DNA from: Homarus americanus
Lineage: Eukaryota > Arthropoda > Malacostraca > Decapoda > Nephropidae
DNA: 64,000 nt
Direction: 5' to 3'
Assembly (NCBI RefSeq): GCF_018991925.1
Contig: NW_024726235.1
Span: forward strand, 3,592,135 to 3,656,134
Of this stretch, positions 10,680 through 21,065 are shown one piece after another. A program made the translations under genes and the position numbers. Below the pieces are notes generated by a model. The model did not search any database. It was not told the DNA's origin and worked only from the letters and a program-made list of their open reading frames with translations. Position 1 is the stretch's first letter. Each line of letters begins with the position of its first letter.

Positions 10680-11010
10680 GGAACAGAGAGGGAGTGTAAG
10701 GTGGGGAGAGTGTGGGGTGGGGAGAGGGGTGGGGGAGGGGATGAGGAGAGTGGGGTGGGAGTGGGGGATGAGGCAGAGAGTGTGGTGGGGGAGGTGGGGT
10801 GAGGAGAGTGTGGGGGGTGGGGAGAGGTGGGGGTGGGGGAGAGGGGGGTGGGGGAGTGTGGGTGAGGAGAGGTGGGGTGAGGTAGAGAGGCGGGGGGAGG
10901 TGGGGTGAGGAGAGAGAGCGGTGGGGAGAGTGAGTGGGGAGAGTGAGTAGTGGGGAGAGAGTGAGTGGTGGGGAGAGAGAGAGTAGTGGGGAGAGTGAGT
11001 GCTGGGGAGA
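10680..11010. repeat. G-rich GTGGGGAGAG minisatellite (G4-prone)
   Basis: Repeated GTGGGGAGAG/GTGGGGTGAGG units with many runs of three to five G separated by one to six bases. Four or more such runs lie within 20-30 bases at many points, which meets the usual sequence rule for G-quadruplex formation. No coding signal. Confidence 0.9.
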
Positions 11011-12640
11011 GTTTCCTCAGATATGGCTCTTCACCACCACTACTACTGCAGCATTACGATAACCGACCCCCTATAGCCACCTTGAGACGTCGACACAACG
11101 TTTTACAGAACTCGAGAGAGGAAACACGACATTGGCAATACACGACACACAACAAATGACATTAGTGAAGCGCGCCGACGTATAACGGTGTTCAGAGGCA
11201 GCCGACCTGGCCTCTGTCTGCTGGCCTCCACCTACAACTTCAAACAGAACGAATCTACAAAGTAAATTTAATTTCAGTCCCGTTGGAGGCCATCGAGACA
11301 CAAGAGATTTGTCCAGTCCGAGCAGCCGACACCGCCCTCCAGCCCTCTCGTGCTGCCTCAGGTTTTAATTTGAATACGAGGCTGACGGACTGTCTGTCAG
11401 TGTGTCGGTCACCCCGCGACGATACACCCACAGGGGCAACTAAACCTGACACATGAAGGAAAAAAGGCAATAAAATAATAACACAAGGAGAAGTACAGCC
11501 TCACATGTTCGCTGTTTGTGCTCACACACGGAATATTAGACTAAATATTTTGATCTTAGTCCCAAAAGACTTGCCAATAATTTTCTTACATGTAAAGTGA
11601 CAGTCTAATATCAATAACCGGTAGAATACTTTGGTAAAAAAATTTATTACACGTCAAAATAAATAGCAAAAGGTGGATTATCATATACATTTGTTACCTT
11701 ACACTTTCAATATACATTTAGAAAACTCGACAGAGGAATATTATTGGAAAGTTCTTACTCTCCATTTCTTATTTCAACACATAAAGTGAAACATTTTCAT
11801 GTTCAAATTTCAGCACAGTTCTCAGGATAGCAGTAATTCGTAAAACATTTTGGAAAACTTACTTCTCAGGAATGTAAAATGAAATGTCACAAGAAGAATA
11901 ATAACGTGTGTGATGCTGTGAGCCAGACGGATGACACATTACTAGAACATTTCTGTATCCTGTCACTAACTACTGTACCAGCCAACCTTAACAAAATGTG
12001 TTTGTACTGTATCTACAAACCTTTGTAGGATTAAGCTAACGGATTTTCTTTTGTTAATTTTTAATAAAGATTTAATCGACTGCTTATATAACAATACAGT
12101 AACAGTTTGATGTTTAGCGTTTATATATATTTTTTTAGATAATTCAATTACTTAGGAGTTAATTTTTATAATTTTTGCGTTGACAGTGATGTGACATAAT
12201 GCATATAAATAAATGCGTAGCATTTGTGTGCTGTCGCTGTTTTGAAAAACCTGCACCTGAAGCTGTATCTGTACCTGTTCTTATGCTTGTACCTGTAGCT
12301 GTACTGCATTTCTGAATTAATATGTGTCTGCATGTGTACGTGCCACTGTACATACGCTATAATATATGTAATTATTGAAAGTGTGTTCCTGTGTACGCTG
12401 CGCCAACGTCTGTACTTGAACCTGTATCGCTAATATTTCCTAAATAATAAAATATAATTACCTGGTACTAGTTTTCACTGCGACTGACACATCGCCTGAG
12501 TAACTGTGTCCTTGTGGGAGCTGAGTTACCGTCATCTGAAGGCATCCAGCGTAAGACGAGGGTGTGACGGCGTAACGTCCAGGAGGTGACGCTATTTACC
12601 GCTCTGTGACGCCGTCCCTGGTCACCTTGCCACAAAGGAC
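11011..12640. other. AT-rich single-copy-like intergenic sequence
   Basis: The longest stretch in the window with little tandem structure. A short degenerate CCTGTACCTGT hexamer patch lies at about 12240-12310. I looked for exons with flanking splice sites and for tRNA A/B boxes and found none I can support. Confidence 0.5.
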
Positions 12641-12654
12641 GCCTACCGCACCGC

Positions 12655-12805
12655 AGTGACTCACTCCACTGTCAACTACACCACCACAGTGACTCACTTC
12701 TCCTCTACCACACCTCTACAAAGTCACTCACTTCCCCTCAGCCATACTCCTGAGAAACACCACCACACACTCATTCACTTCCCGTCGACCATTCCCTTCA
12801 ACCAC
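12655..12805. repeat. Degenerate GTGACTCACTTC repeat
   Basis: CAGTGACTCACTYC-like blocks recur about every 42-48 bp (near 12656, 12698 and 12723 in variant form) with CACCACA filler. Diverged tandem sequence. Confidence 0.45.
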
Positions 12806-12909
12806 ACCACACCACACCACTTCGTTCGTCGGATCTTGATAAGGAAATTGCTAAAAAAAACTGTCTGACAAAGCGGAATTTCGGTCTCTTATGAGGTAAA
12901 ATATTTATT

Positions 12910-13260
12910 GTGATCTCTCTCTCTCTCTCTCTCTCTCTCCTCCCTTATCTCTCTTTATATCTCCCCTATTCCTCACACACACTCTACAAACACTCTTCCC
13001 CACACACTCTTACCCACCCTCTCTCCCTCTGTCCCACACACACTCTCCACACTCCCTACCTCTCCCCACATACTTACTCTCACCCCCTTTCCCATCCTTT
13101 CTCCTTCCTTCCTTCTTCCCCCTAAATCCCGCACTCTTCACACTCAATACCCTTCTCTTAACACACTCATACCCTCTCCTTCCCCCCCATTTCCTCCTGT
13201 CCCTCTATATCTTACTTCCCCCCCCTCTCTCTCATTCATTCTTCCACCCCCCCCCCACAC
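12910..13260. repeat. Polypyrimidine tract with (CT)n and CACACTC units
   Basis: (CT)n at about 12914-12940, then CACACACTCT-type units and CCCTTCC runs. Pyrimidines predominate on the plus strand. Confidence 0.85.
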
Positions 13261-13604
13261 ACATTAATAACACAACAACATCCCACAGTTTACACCCAAC
13301 TCGTTCCCCTGAGAGCCTCCCCAACACAGGTGAAACATCGACGCCTTCTGTTAGACCAATGGAACCCTGATGTGATTTGCCTCGCCACTCAAGCGCATGT
13401 ATTTGCAATTCCCGGGGAGAGGCGACCCCAGCCGACTCCCAGAATGGTGGTGAAATGTAGTGGCAAAATGCGCGGGGAGTCAATTAAGTTCCCTGGCTTC
13501 GGTGGGTCGATGTGTACTGTTATTAATCGTTAATTGTAGGATATTTTACACTGCTTTAATATTGGGAGCTGTAGTCTGTTTATTGCCTCTAGGGATCCAG
13601 GGCT
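13261..13604. other. Intergenic sequence without recognisable features
   Basis: A mixed-composition patch. An 83-codon minus-strand frame (13232-13483) runs into the flanking low-complexity C-run and resembles nothing I know. Confidence 0.45.
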
Positions 13605-13619
13605 TGTGTGTGTGTGTGT

Positions 13620-13686
<67 letters not shown>
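13605..13686. repeat. (GT)n followed by (AAT)n
   Basis: A short GT run at 13605-13620 adjoins an AAT run at 13622-13686. Confidence 0.96.
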
Positions 13687-13761
13687 TTAGTATTATTATC
13701 ATCATCTACCAACCAAACACTAAACCGATGCAAACAATAAACATGATACCTCAGGGGATGA

Positions 13762-13845
13762 TCCACTAAACCTTGAACCACTAAACCTTGAACCACTAAA
13801 CCTTGAACCACTAAACCTTGAACCACTAAACATTAAACCACTGGC
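13762..13845. repeat. 15-bp tandem repeat, ~5 copies
   Basis: The unit CCACTAAACCTTGAA is repeated with only the last copy changed. Confidence 0.95.
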
Positions 13846-13891
13846 AGATTATACCCAAAACACAAACGTTCCAAAGATTCTTGTGATTAAT

Positions 13892-14109
13892 TAAGAACAT
13901 AAGAACATAAGAATGGAGGAAACTGCAGCGGGCCTATTGGCCCATACTGGGCAGTCCCGTTTACACCCAACCCCTATTGCTCATATAAGCATCCAACCTA
14001 TGTTTGAAGCTATTCAGCGTATTCGAGTTAATGATGATATTTGGTAACTTGTTCCATTCATCCACTACTCTGTTTCCAAACCAGTGTTTACCTATTTCAC
14101 GCCTAAATA
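13892..14109 (-). mobile_element. CR1-like LINE 3' fragment, family A copy 1
   Basis: A 5'-truncated non-LTR retrotransposon copy in minus orientation. On the minus strand it encodes the last part of the reverse-transcriptase protein (NRVVDEWNKL, then TLNSFKHRLDAYM), followed by a short 3' UTR (CAGTATGGGCCAATAGGCCC) and an octamer tail of TTCTTATG units at 13892-13915. It matches 29208-29388 and 33780-34566 almost base for base until it stops near 14109. A shared 3' end with variable 5' truncation is typical of target-primed reverse transcription. No catalytic motif is present, so it is dead. Confidence 0.88.
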
Positions 14110-14440
14110 TAAGTGTATACACAAAGGTACAATAACATGCAAATTATGTACCAAATCATGGATGACGGATGATTCTGCATAGTTGGTTAGTGAATCAACG
14201 GTTATCGAAGCAATTAATCCCATAATAACATAAATTCGGGGGTAGGGACCCGACCAACCCACCCCCCTCCCCCCCAAAAAACCCCTTCCATCTACCCTTG
14301 ACATCTCTGTACTGCACACTGCCAAGCAAGAAAATAAATCAGACATGTAAAGCAAGCATAACGACCATGAAAAAAAATATATAGCACAAATTGACTGTTA
14401 TTTACCTGACCTGACTTAACCTGACCTACTGTAACATGGT
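14110..14440. other. Intergenic sequence
   Basis: Unique-looking sequence with a C/A run near 14260-14283 and degenerate CCTGACCTGAC near 14406-14432. No gene seen. Confidence 0.5.
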
Positions 14441-14495
14441 GATGACGTCACATCAGTTGGTGCCGACGTCACAGCAGTTGATGACGTCACAGCAG
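14441..14495. promoter_or_regulatory. Triple CRE-like palindrome repeat (TGACGTCA)
   Basis: Three short units each contain a CRE-type sequence: TGACGTCA at 14443-14450, CGACGTCA at 14464-14471 and TGACGTCA at 14482-14489, with CAGCAGTTG filler. TGACGTCA is the known full CREB/ATF site. Function here is inference, because no adjacent gene is visible. Confidence 0.4.
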
Positions 14496-14674
14496 ACGGA
14501 GGGAGGAATGGCTAGAGGGAGGGAGGGAGGAAGGCTGGCGAGAAGGTACTCATACGTGGTGACCTACCGTATACCTGTAGTGTTCCCAAAAGCTTCTCAC
14601 GTTAAGGTTCTCCATTATGTGGTCACGCCAGAGAGCATCTAACAGCCACACCTTAAGATATCACACACACAGAC

Positions 14675-14870
14675 ATTCTTACGTCAAATTTCCCTCGTAA
14701 CTCATGGCAAAATGGTTCACTGAAGATGGATTCTTAAATTACAACGATATTTTTTTTACAGTAACTGGTGATAAAAATATAGTTACGGTAAAGTTGCTGT
14801 GGAATTTTAACGTCATAAGTTAAATGAGCCAGAAAGATGTCTACTCACGGTTCCACTTTAGGATGAAATT
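14675..14870. repeat. Dispersed copy of the CTCGTAACTGG repeat family
   Basis: Contains TTCTTACGTCAAATTTCCCT, CTCGTAACTC (14694), GGATTCTTAAATTAC and CAGTAACTGGTGATA (14759). These match the motif order of the 91-bp array at 7590-7915. The copy is diverged and has lost regular spacing. Confidence 0.45.
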
Positions 14871-15140
14871 TATCTTACGAACTTTAGAAAATACAGCACC
14901 ACACTTACGGCGTTTATTAACAGTAGTAAGACACAGATAAGCAGAGAGACAGAGAAGTAGACAAACACTGAGATATAGACAGGTAAGTAGATGGAGAGTG
15001 AGAGAGGTAATTTACCCACCTAGACAGGCAGACACTCCCTACCGGCCCGTCACCCAGGTATTTAGGCCCCAGAGGACACACCTGTACATCATTACAACGC
15101 ATTATAACACTGCCCCCACTTAGCCTGTAATTATAACTCT
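14871..15140. other. Intergenic sequence
   Basis: Includes degenerate AGACAGAG/GATAGACAGG tetranucleotide-like sequence at 14930-15030. No gene seen. Confidence 0.5.
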
Positions 15141-15141
15141 A

Positions 15142-15600
15142 GGTCAACTAGGTAAGGGGTCAGGTAGATGTAGGACAGGTAGGTACAGGTCAGGTCGATG
15201 TAGGACAGGTAGGTACAGGTCAGGTAGATGTAGGACAGGTAGGTACAGGTCAGGTAGATGTAGGACAGGTAGGTACAGGTCAGGTAGATGTAGGACAGGT
15301 AGGTACAGGTCAGGTAGATGTAGGACAGGTAGGTACAGGACAAGTGATGTAGGACAGGTAGGTACAGGTCAGGTAGATGTAGGACAGGTAGGTACAGGAC
15401 AGGACAGGTAGGTACAGGTAGATGTAGGACAGGTAGGTACAGGTCAGGTAGATGTAGGACAGGTAGGTACAGGACAAGTGATGTAGGACAGGTAGGTACA
15501 GGTCAGGTAGATGTAGGACAGGTAGGTACAGGACAAGTGATGTAGGACAGGTAGGTACAGGACGGATAGATAAAGGTAAAGGCCAGGTAGATACAGATCA
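15142..15600. repeat. 30-bp minisatellite, ~13 copies
   Basis: The unit starts AGGTCAGGTAGATGTAGGAC and ends AGGTAGGTAC. A shortened unit lacking the AGGTCAGGTAG start occurs three times in the second half (near 15340, 15472 and 15532), showing internal rearrangement. AGGTCA, the half-site bound by many nuclear receptors, occurs in most units. The minus-strand frame ([10 protein letters not shown] repeats) is an artefact of a unit length divisible by three. Confidence 0.95.
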
Positions 15601-15745
15601 GGTAGAATAACTAACTTAACCTAACCTAATCTAACGTAATCTAACACAAACCTAACCTAACCTAACCTGAATCCTCCCAAGTAGCATTAAAGTCTTTAAA
15701 CATCAGGTGAAATAAGCTAGGGTGCCTAATATTCAGGTGTTCCAT
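15601..15745. mobile_element. Inverted-repeat element with telomere-like core (right half)
   Basis: A CCTAA/TCTAA pentamer core at 15610-15672 is followed by a right arm containing AAACATCAGGTGAAATAAGC and GCCTAATATTCAGGTG. These match the right arms at 22770-22838 and 26995-27046. The expected left arm is missing, and the 30-bp minisatellite abuts where it should be. Confidence 0.5.
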
Positions 15746-16328
15746 GCAAAATCTACAGCAAATTAACATAAACTAACATTAACATCCCTGCCTCTCATAA
15801 TACTGTCCCGACGTAGGTAATAGTAGAGTAGGTCAAAGATATTAACTAAAATCTCTGTTAGCGGCTGTTATTAGCAAGATGGCGGACGGTGGGGATGGGA
15901 GGTGTATTAATGAATGAGAGAGAGAGAGAGAGAGAGAGAGAGGACAATTAAAATACCAATGGAGGGGGAAGAGAAGAATGGGAAGATAAAGAATAAGATG
16001 GAAGAAAGAGAGACGTGGCTGAATGAGAGAAGAGAATAAACAAAAGGAGAAAGAGGAGAACCCAAAAAGGATGATGATGATCTCCCCCCTCCCAAAACAA
16101 ACACGGATTTAAGAAGGATCAGATAAAGGAGGAGAGACAAAGAGATATCTCCTTTATACAGACCACACACCGGATTCTCTTGAAGTTCCGTATCTCAATT
16201 TTTACTTCCCAATTACTTGCTTAAGGAAGGGCACCCAATTACGGTCGAGTCTCAAGTGTAATGTTGGCACCGTTACGACCGCTAGCTTTGTGCAGCAGCT
16301 TAGGTGAGCCAGGTGGAAGTGGTCTCAT
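15746..16328. other. Intergenic sequence with a short (GA)n
   Basis: (GA)n at 15916-15942, then purine-rich degenerate sequence to about 16080. The rest looks single-copy with no gene signal. Confidence 0.55.
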
Positions 16329-16329
16329 A

Positions 16330-16520
16330 TCGCCAGTTAGAGGGTGGAGGGTAGGTGGGATGGGGGGAGGTTAGGTGGAAGGTAGGTGGGTAGGGTGGGG
16401 AATGTGGTGAGGGAGGTAGAGAGGGTGGTGAAGTAAGGGAGGGTTGTGGGGTAGGGAAGGTGGTAGGGTGGGGAGGGGAAGAGGGTGGTGAGGTAGGGGA
16501 GGAAGTTTTAATGGTTTGTA
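16330..16520. repeat. GGTAGGTGGG/GGGTGGTGAGG minisatellite
   Basis: Irregular G/T-rich units of roughly 10-20 bp (GGTAGGTGGG, AGGGTGGTGAGGTAGGGG). Pro/Ser/Thr-rich minus-strand frames are compositional. Confidence 0.85.
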
Positions 16521-16599
16521 TCTTTGAGAATCTAGATGGAGGTGTAGTAATGTGGAGCAAGTTTTGATTACTATTTTAAGTACAGCATTAACCACAGAA

Positions 16600-17640
16600 C
16601 TGCACCACACTACCACACAAATCTCTTATCACACCATCACATAACTCTACCACACACACCTTTTACACACCATCACATACCTCTACCATAGCAGACAATG
16701 ATCACACACTCCTACCACACCACCACATATCCCTACCACTGCACCACACCATCATACACTTCTACCTTACCACCACCACCACCGCCACACATCCTTACCA
16801 CATTAGCATACACCTCTCACACATCACCATCCTTCATCCTCCACCACCACCATCCCTCCCCAACACCACCATCCCTCCCCACCACCATCCCTCCCCACCA
16901 CCATCCTTCATCCTCCACCACCACCATCCCTCATCCCCCACCACCACCATCCTCCCCACCACCATCCCATCCTCCACCACCACCATCCCCCTCATCCCCC
17001 ACCACCATCCCTCTCATCCCCCACCACCACTATCCCCCCTCCCCACCATCCCCCTCCCCACCATCCCCCATCCCCCCACCACCACCATCCCTCCCCCACC
17101 ACCATCCCTCCCACCACCATCCCTTCCCACCACCATCCCTCCCCACCACCATCCCTCCCCACCACCATCCTCCTCCTCACCACCATCCTCCTCAACACCA
17201 TCCTCCCCACCACCACATCCCTCCCCACCACCATCCTCCCCACCACCACCCTCATCCCCACCACCACTCATCCTCCCCACCACCATCCTTCCCACCACCT
17301 CATCCTTTCCCCACTCACTATCCCTCCCTACACCACTCATCCTCCCCACCACCATCCCTCCCCACCACCATCCCTCCCCCAACACCACCATCCCCTCCCC
17401 ACCACCATCCCTCCCCACCACCATCCCTCCCCAACACCACCATCCCTCCCCAACACCACCATCCCACCACCATCCTCCCACCACCACCATCTCATCCCCC
17501 ACCATCTCTCCCCAATTGCCTGATCCCTCCCCCACCACCATCTTTCACCAACCACCATCCTCCTTACCTCGTTTCATCCTCCCACCACTGAGCCCCCTCA
17601 CCACTGATCCCCACCACCATCCCTCATCCCCCAAAGGCTT
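16600..17640. repeat. CACCATC-based minisatellite tracts, ~1 kb
   Basis: From 16600 to 16830 the units are CACACCATCACATACCTCTA-like. From 16840 to 17640 they are CCACCACCATCCCTCCC-like with varying length. The 297-codon plus-strand frame is almost only Pro, His and Ser, and the opposite strand is open as a Gly/Val/Trp-rich frame. Open frames on both strands show this is repeat, not gene. Confidence 0.93.
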
Positions 17641-17771
17641 TAACATTAATTATTCCCCTCACTATCTCCATTCTTCCACCGTCACTATTTACTTGACAAA
17701 CAAACTCTTCAAATAAAGGCAGGGAAGTGACATACGAATGAATGAATAATAACCATAATTTTATAGCTCTG

Positions 17772-18135
17772 AGGTGGTAGTTGTGGTGGTGGTGGTGGTA
17801 GTAGTGGTGATAATTGTGGTTGTGGTGGTGGTATTTGTGGTAGAAGTGGTGGTGTTAGTGGTGGTAGTTATGGGAAGTGGTAGTGGTGGTAGGGTAGTTG
17901 TGGTAGGGGTGGTATTATTTGTGGTAGAATTGGTGGTGGTAGCGGTGATAGTTGTGGAAGTGGTACTGGTAGTGATAGTGGTGGTAGTATGGTTGTGGTA
18001 GTGGTAGTTGTAATAAATGGTGGTGGTTGTAGTGGTGGTGGTGGTGGAAGGTGTCAGTAGTGGTGGTAGTTGCAATAATAGTAATGGTGTAGTGATGGTG
18101 GTAGTTATAGAAATAGTTGTAGTAGTGGTAGTGCT
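17772..18135. repeat. GTGGTA/GTGGTG trinucleotide-hexamer repeat
   Basis: Imperfect (GTGGTA)n with GTTGTGG variants. Reads as poly-Val or poly-Thr in opposite strands. Confidence 0.92.
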
Positions 18136-18179
18136 ATTGCTATTACTAGTGATAGGTGAACAATAGGAGAGAATCAGTG

Positions 18180-18475
18180 TAAAAAATAAATTCAAAGAGG
18201 TGAAAGATGTGAAATAGGGTTATAAAGGCATAAAATAAGCACTTGCAAAGTAATTAGAAAATGCTGGTGAAAAATAGGTAATAGTAAGTGCAAAATAGGT
18301 AAGGGTTAGTGCAAAACAGGTAAGGGTTAGTGCAAAATAGGGACTAAATAGTGAAAAATACGAAAATCGGTGCATAATGGGGGGAAGTGCCGGTGCAAAA
18401 TAGTGAAGACACAATGCAAAATAAGGGAGAGTCAGTGTAAAATAGGGCATTTAGCGTAAAATAGGGTGGTGCTAA
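18180..18475. repeat. Degenerate ~21-24 bp AGTGCAAAATAGG repeat
   Basis: Units such as TTAGTGCAAAATAGGTAAGG recur with substitutions and indels throughout. About eleven GTGCAAAATAG-like cores can be counted by eye. Confidence 0.8.
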
Positions 18476-18604
18476 CTAGTGCCGCGGTCGCCTCTCCCGG
18501 ACGATATCATTAGCAATTATGGCACTAACGAGCAGTGAGGGGCTATGTAGTGCCAACCTGGTGCCACAAGCTACCGTGTGTATCCGTCGCCATATATCGT
18601 GTGG

Positions 18605-19490
18605 CGGGCTTGTTTGTGGTGGAAGAGGGGTAGGGTGGAAGAGGGGGTAGGGTGGAAGTGGAAAGGTGGTAGGGTGGAAGGGGGAGTGGAAAGGAATTTC
18701 AGGGTGTGGAAGGGGGATAGGTGAGGGGGAGTGAGGTGGAAGGGGGTAAAGGGTGGAAGAATGAGGGTGGAAAGAGGGTAGGGAGACTGGAAGGGGGTAG
18801 AATGGAAGGGGGAGTAGGAAGGGGAGTAGGAAGAGATGGAGTGTGAGGGAGCAGAAAAGGGTGGGGGAATGGCCTTCAGCACAGTGGTGTTACCATTTTC
18901 CTTCTGTCATCCCTTAGCGACGTTGCCATTTAAAAGAAAGTGGGAGAGGAGTGTCAGGGAGGGAGAGAGTACCAGGGGAAGGAAAGGAGTGTCGGGGAGG
19001 GGAGGGAGTGTCAGGGAAGGAGAGAGTCTCAGGGGAAGGAGAAAGGGTGTGTCAGGGGAGGGGAGGGTGTCAGGGGGGGGGGGAGGGAAAGAAGTAGCAG
19101 GGAGGGGGGGGAGAAAAGTGTCAGGGGGAGGGAAAGAAAGTGTCCAGGGGGATGTCAGAGGTGGGGAGAGAAAAGTGTCAGGGGGAGAGAAGAGTATAAT
19201 CAGGGGAGGGAAAAGTGTCGGGGGGAGGAAGGAGTCTCGGGGGAGGGAAAAAGTGTCAGGGGGAGAGGGAAGTGTCAGATGGAGAGAGAGGTATCAGGGG
19301 GAGAGGGAAGTGTTAGATGGAGAGAGAGGTATCAGGGGGAGAGGGAAGTGTCAGGGGGAAGGAGAAGCATCAGGGGAGAGGGAAGTCTCAGGGGGAGGGA
19401 GAAGTGTCAGGGAGAGAGAGAAGTGTGAAGAGAAATGGGAAGTGTGAGGAAAGGGGCGAAAAGTAGTGAGGAGATGGGAGGTGAGAGATG
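18605..19490. repeat. Two polypurine minisatellites (GGTGGAAGGGG; GTGTCAGGGGGAGGG)
   Basis: At 18605-18850 the unit is GGTAGGGTGGAAGGGG-like. At 18945-19440 it is GTGTCAGGGGGAGGGAAA-like (~18-24 bp). The short gap between them (18851-18940) is unique-looking. Plus-strand frames of 162 and 203 codons (Gly/Glu/Arg/Ser) follow from the purine bias. Confidence 0.9.
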
Positions 19491-19589
19491 GGAGGGGAAA
19501 TATGAGGAATGGTTAGATGATGGCACCCAATCCACCCTTGTCACCGTGTTTAGACAAGGTACGACACGAGAGATAAATAAGGGAAGCAG

Positions 19590-19800
19590 AGAGGAAACAG
19601 GAAACAGAGGGCATAGTATAAACTCCGACTGGGGAAACGTTAAGTGGTGTACCCTAAGGCTCAGTCCACGGCCCTTTACTCATTATTATATCAAACATTA
19701 ATGACATATATATTAATGTAGACGTAGGCAGCAACGTAAGTTAATTTGCATAAGACACACACACAACCTATGGCGTGTAACTTGAATAGCTTACAGGGTG
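19590..19800 (+). pseudogene. Decayed reverse-transcriptase fragment of a LINE
   Basis: Plus strand. Reading from 19643 gives SGVP-stop-GSVHGPLL, then a short degenerate stretch and NIND at about 19697-19708. This is the conserved RT motif B region ([13 protein letters not shown] in intact elements, with CAA changed to the stop TAA). At 19739-19756 the frame reads S-stop-FA-stop-D, where intact elements read SKFADD, the catalytic motif C. Both changed positions are single-base changes to stops. Further on, NSLQGD at about 19783-19800 fits the next conserved helix. No longer coding; family uncertain but of the CR1/jockey-like non-LTR type. Confidence 0.65.
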
Positions 19801-20261
19801 ACTTTTACGGGTCCAAGTGTTTGTAATATTGTCCGCAGTGTATTGTACTGCAAATGTAATAATAGCTTTGTAGTTCCTATAACTAGCTTTATACTGTCCA
19901 TAAACTACTGTATTTTATTGTAATGTCTTGTAGTACACTATTACCCTTCACTATAACCAAAATGTCTACCTAGTCACACAAATACCCAGGCGTGTGTGCT
20001 GGGTGTTCCTCGAAGTGCAGTACAGAACGTGGGTGTGGCGTCGTGTCTCGGTCATCAATGAGTCGATCTGGACTCCCTCACTGTTCTGTCATGTTACTGA
20101 AATTGAGGTGATTTTCGTCCAAAACTTTAATTTTTTTTTTTTGGGGGGAGGGGGGTCTTGTTGTGGAATATATAACTCGTGTGGCCCGTCCGTGACTGTG
20201 TGGTATGTTGTGTGATGACAGGGACACTTTCTGCGTGTCTGTATGGAGTGTGTCTATTTAT
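19801..20261. other. Intergenic sequence
   Basis: Unique-looking, with a T-run and G-run at about 20130-20153. A 73-codon frame (19994-20215) crosses these runs and is not supported as a gene. Confidence 0.5.
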
Positions 20262-20625
20262 GCAAGAACATAAGAAAATAAGGAGTCTGCAATAGGCCGG
20301 TTGGCCTGTGCAATGTGCATGGCAGCTCCTGTCGGGAGTTACAACTACTCTCTGTCGTCCATGAATCTATCTAGCCTCCCTTTAAAACTTTTCAGCGTTC
20401 CCGCACTTACTACAAAGTTGCTAAGCTTGTTCCACTCATCTACCACCCTATTTGTGAACCAATTCCTTCCTATCTCCCTCCTAAACCTAAACTTATCCAA
20501 CTTAAACCCGTTGCTACGAGTCCTATCCTGCTCGGATATTATAAGAACTTTATCTATATCACCTTTATTGATTCCTTTCACCCACTTAAATACTTCTATC
20601 ACATCTCCCCGCACTCTTCGTAACT
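20262..20625 (-). mobile_element. CR1-like LINE 3' fragment, family B copy 1
   Basis: Minus-strand copy of a second LINE family. The minus strand encodes an RT C-terminal segment (RGDVIEVFKW near the 5' end, then FKLDKFRFRREIGRNWF and VVDEWNKLSN) followed by a 3' UTR and a TTCTTATG-type tail at 20262-20280. It matches 29804-30170 closely. It is truncated at the 5' end near 20625 and has no catalytic motifs. The protein end resembles that of family A (RFRREIG, VVDEWNKL), so the two families are related. Confidence 0.88.
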
Positions 20626-20639
20626 AGATGGGACAGTCG

Positions 20640-20905
20640 AGTTCTCATTTTAGTTAACCAACCAGCCAGCCATACCCTAGACAACCAGCCACCCAGTCAA
20701 TCAAATCAGCCAACCAAACCAGCCAACCAAACCAGCCAACCAAACCAGCCAGCTAAACCAGCCAGCCAGCCATACCCTAAACCAGCCAGCCAGCCATACC
20801 CTAGTCAACCAGCCAGCCAGCCATACCCTAGTCAACCAGCCAGCCAGCCAGCCATACCCTAGTCAACCAGCCAGCCAGCAAGGCAGAAAGTCAGCCAACC
20901 ATCAG
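20640..20905. repeat. CCAGCCAGCCATACCCTAGTCAA minisatellite
   Basis: CCAACCAAACCAG units (20700-20760) lead into a ~27-31 bp unit with CCAGCCAGCC plus ATACCCTAGTCAA, repeated about five times. Confidence 0.92.
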
Positions 20906-20949
20906 AGATAAGACAAGTTGGCCAAGTTGGTGAAGCAACAACTGTGGCT

Positions 20950-21065
20950 GATGATCACAGCCTCCCTCACTCTCTCCCTCCACCCCCCACACTCCCTTCC
21001 TCCACAGACTCTTCCGTCTCTACCTCCACTTCTACCTCCCACACTCCCTCCCTCCACTACCGGAA
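20950..21065. repeat. Pyrimidine-rich CTCCCTCCAC tract
   Basis: Degenerate CACACTCCCTCCCTCCAC-like sequence. Confidence 0.7.

Noticed and set aside
16698..17591. 297-codon open frame
   Set aside because: Composed almost entirely of Pro, His, Ser and Thr from a CCACCATCC repeat. The other strand is open as well.
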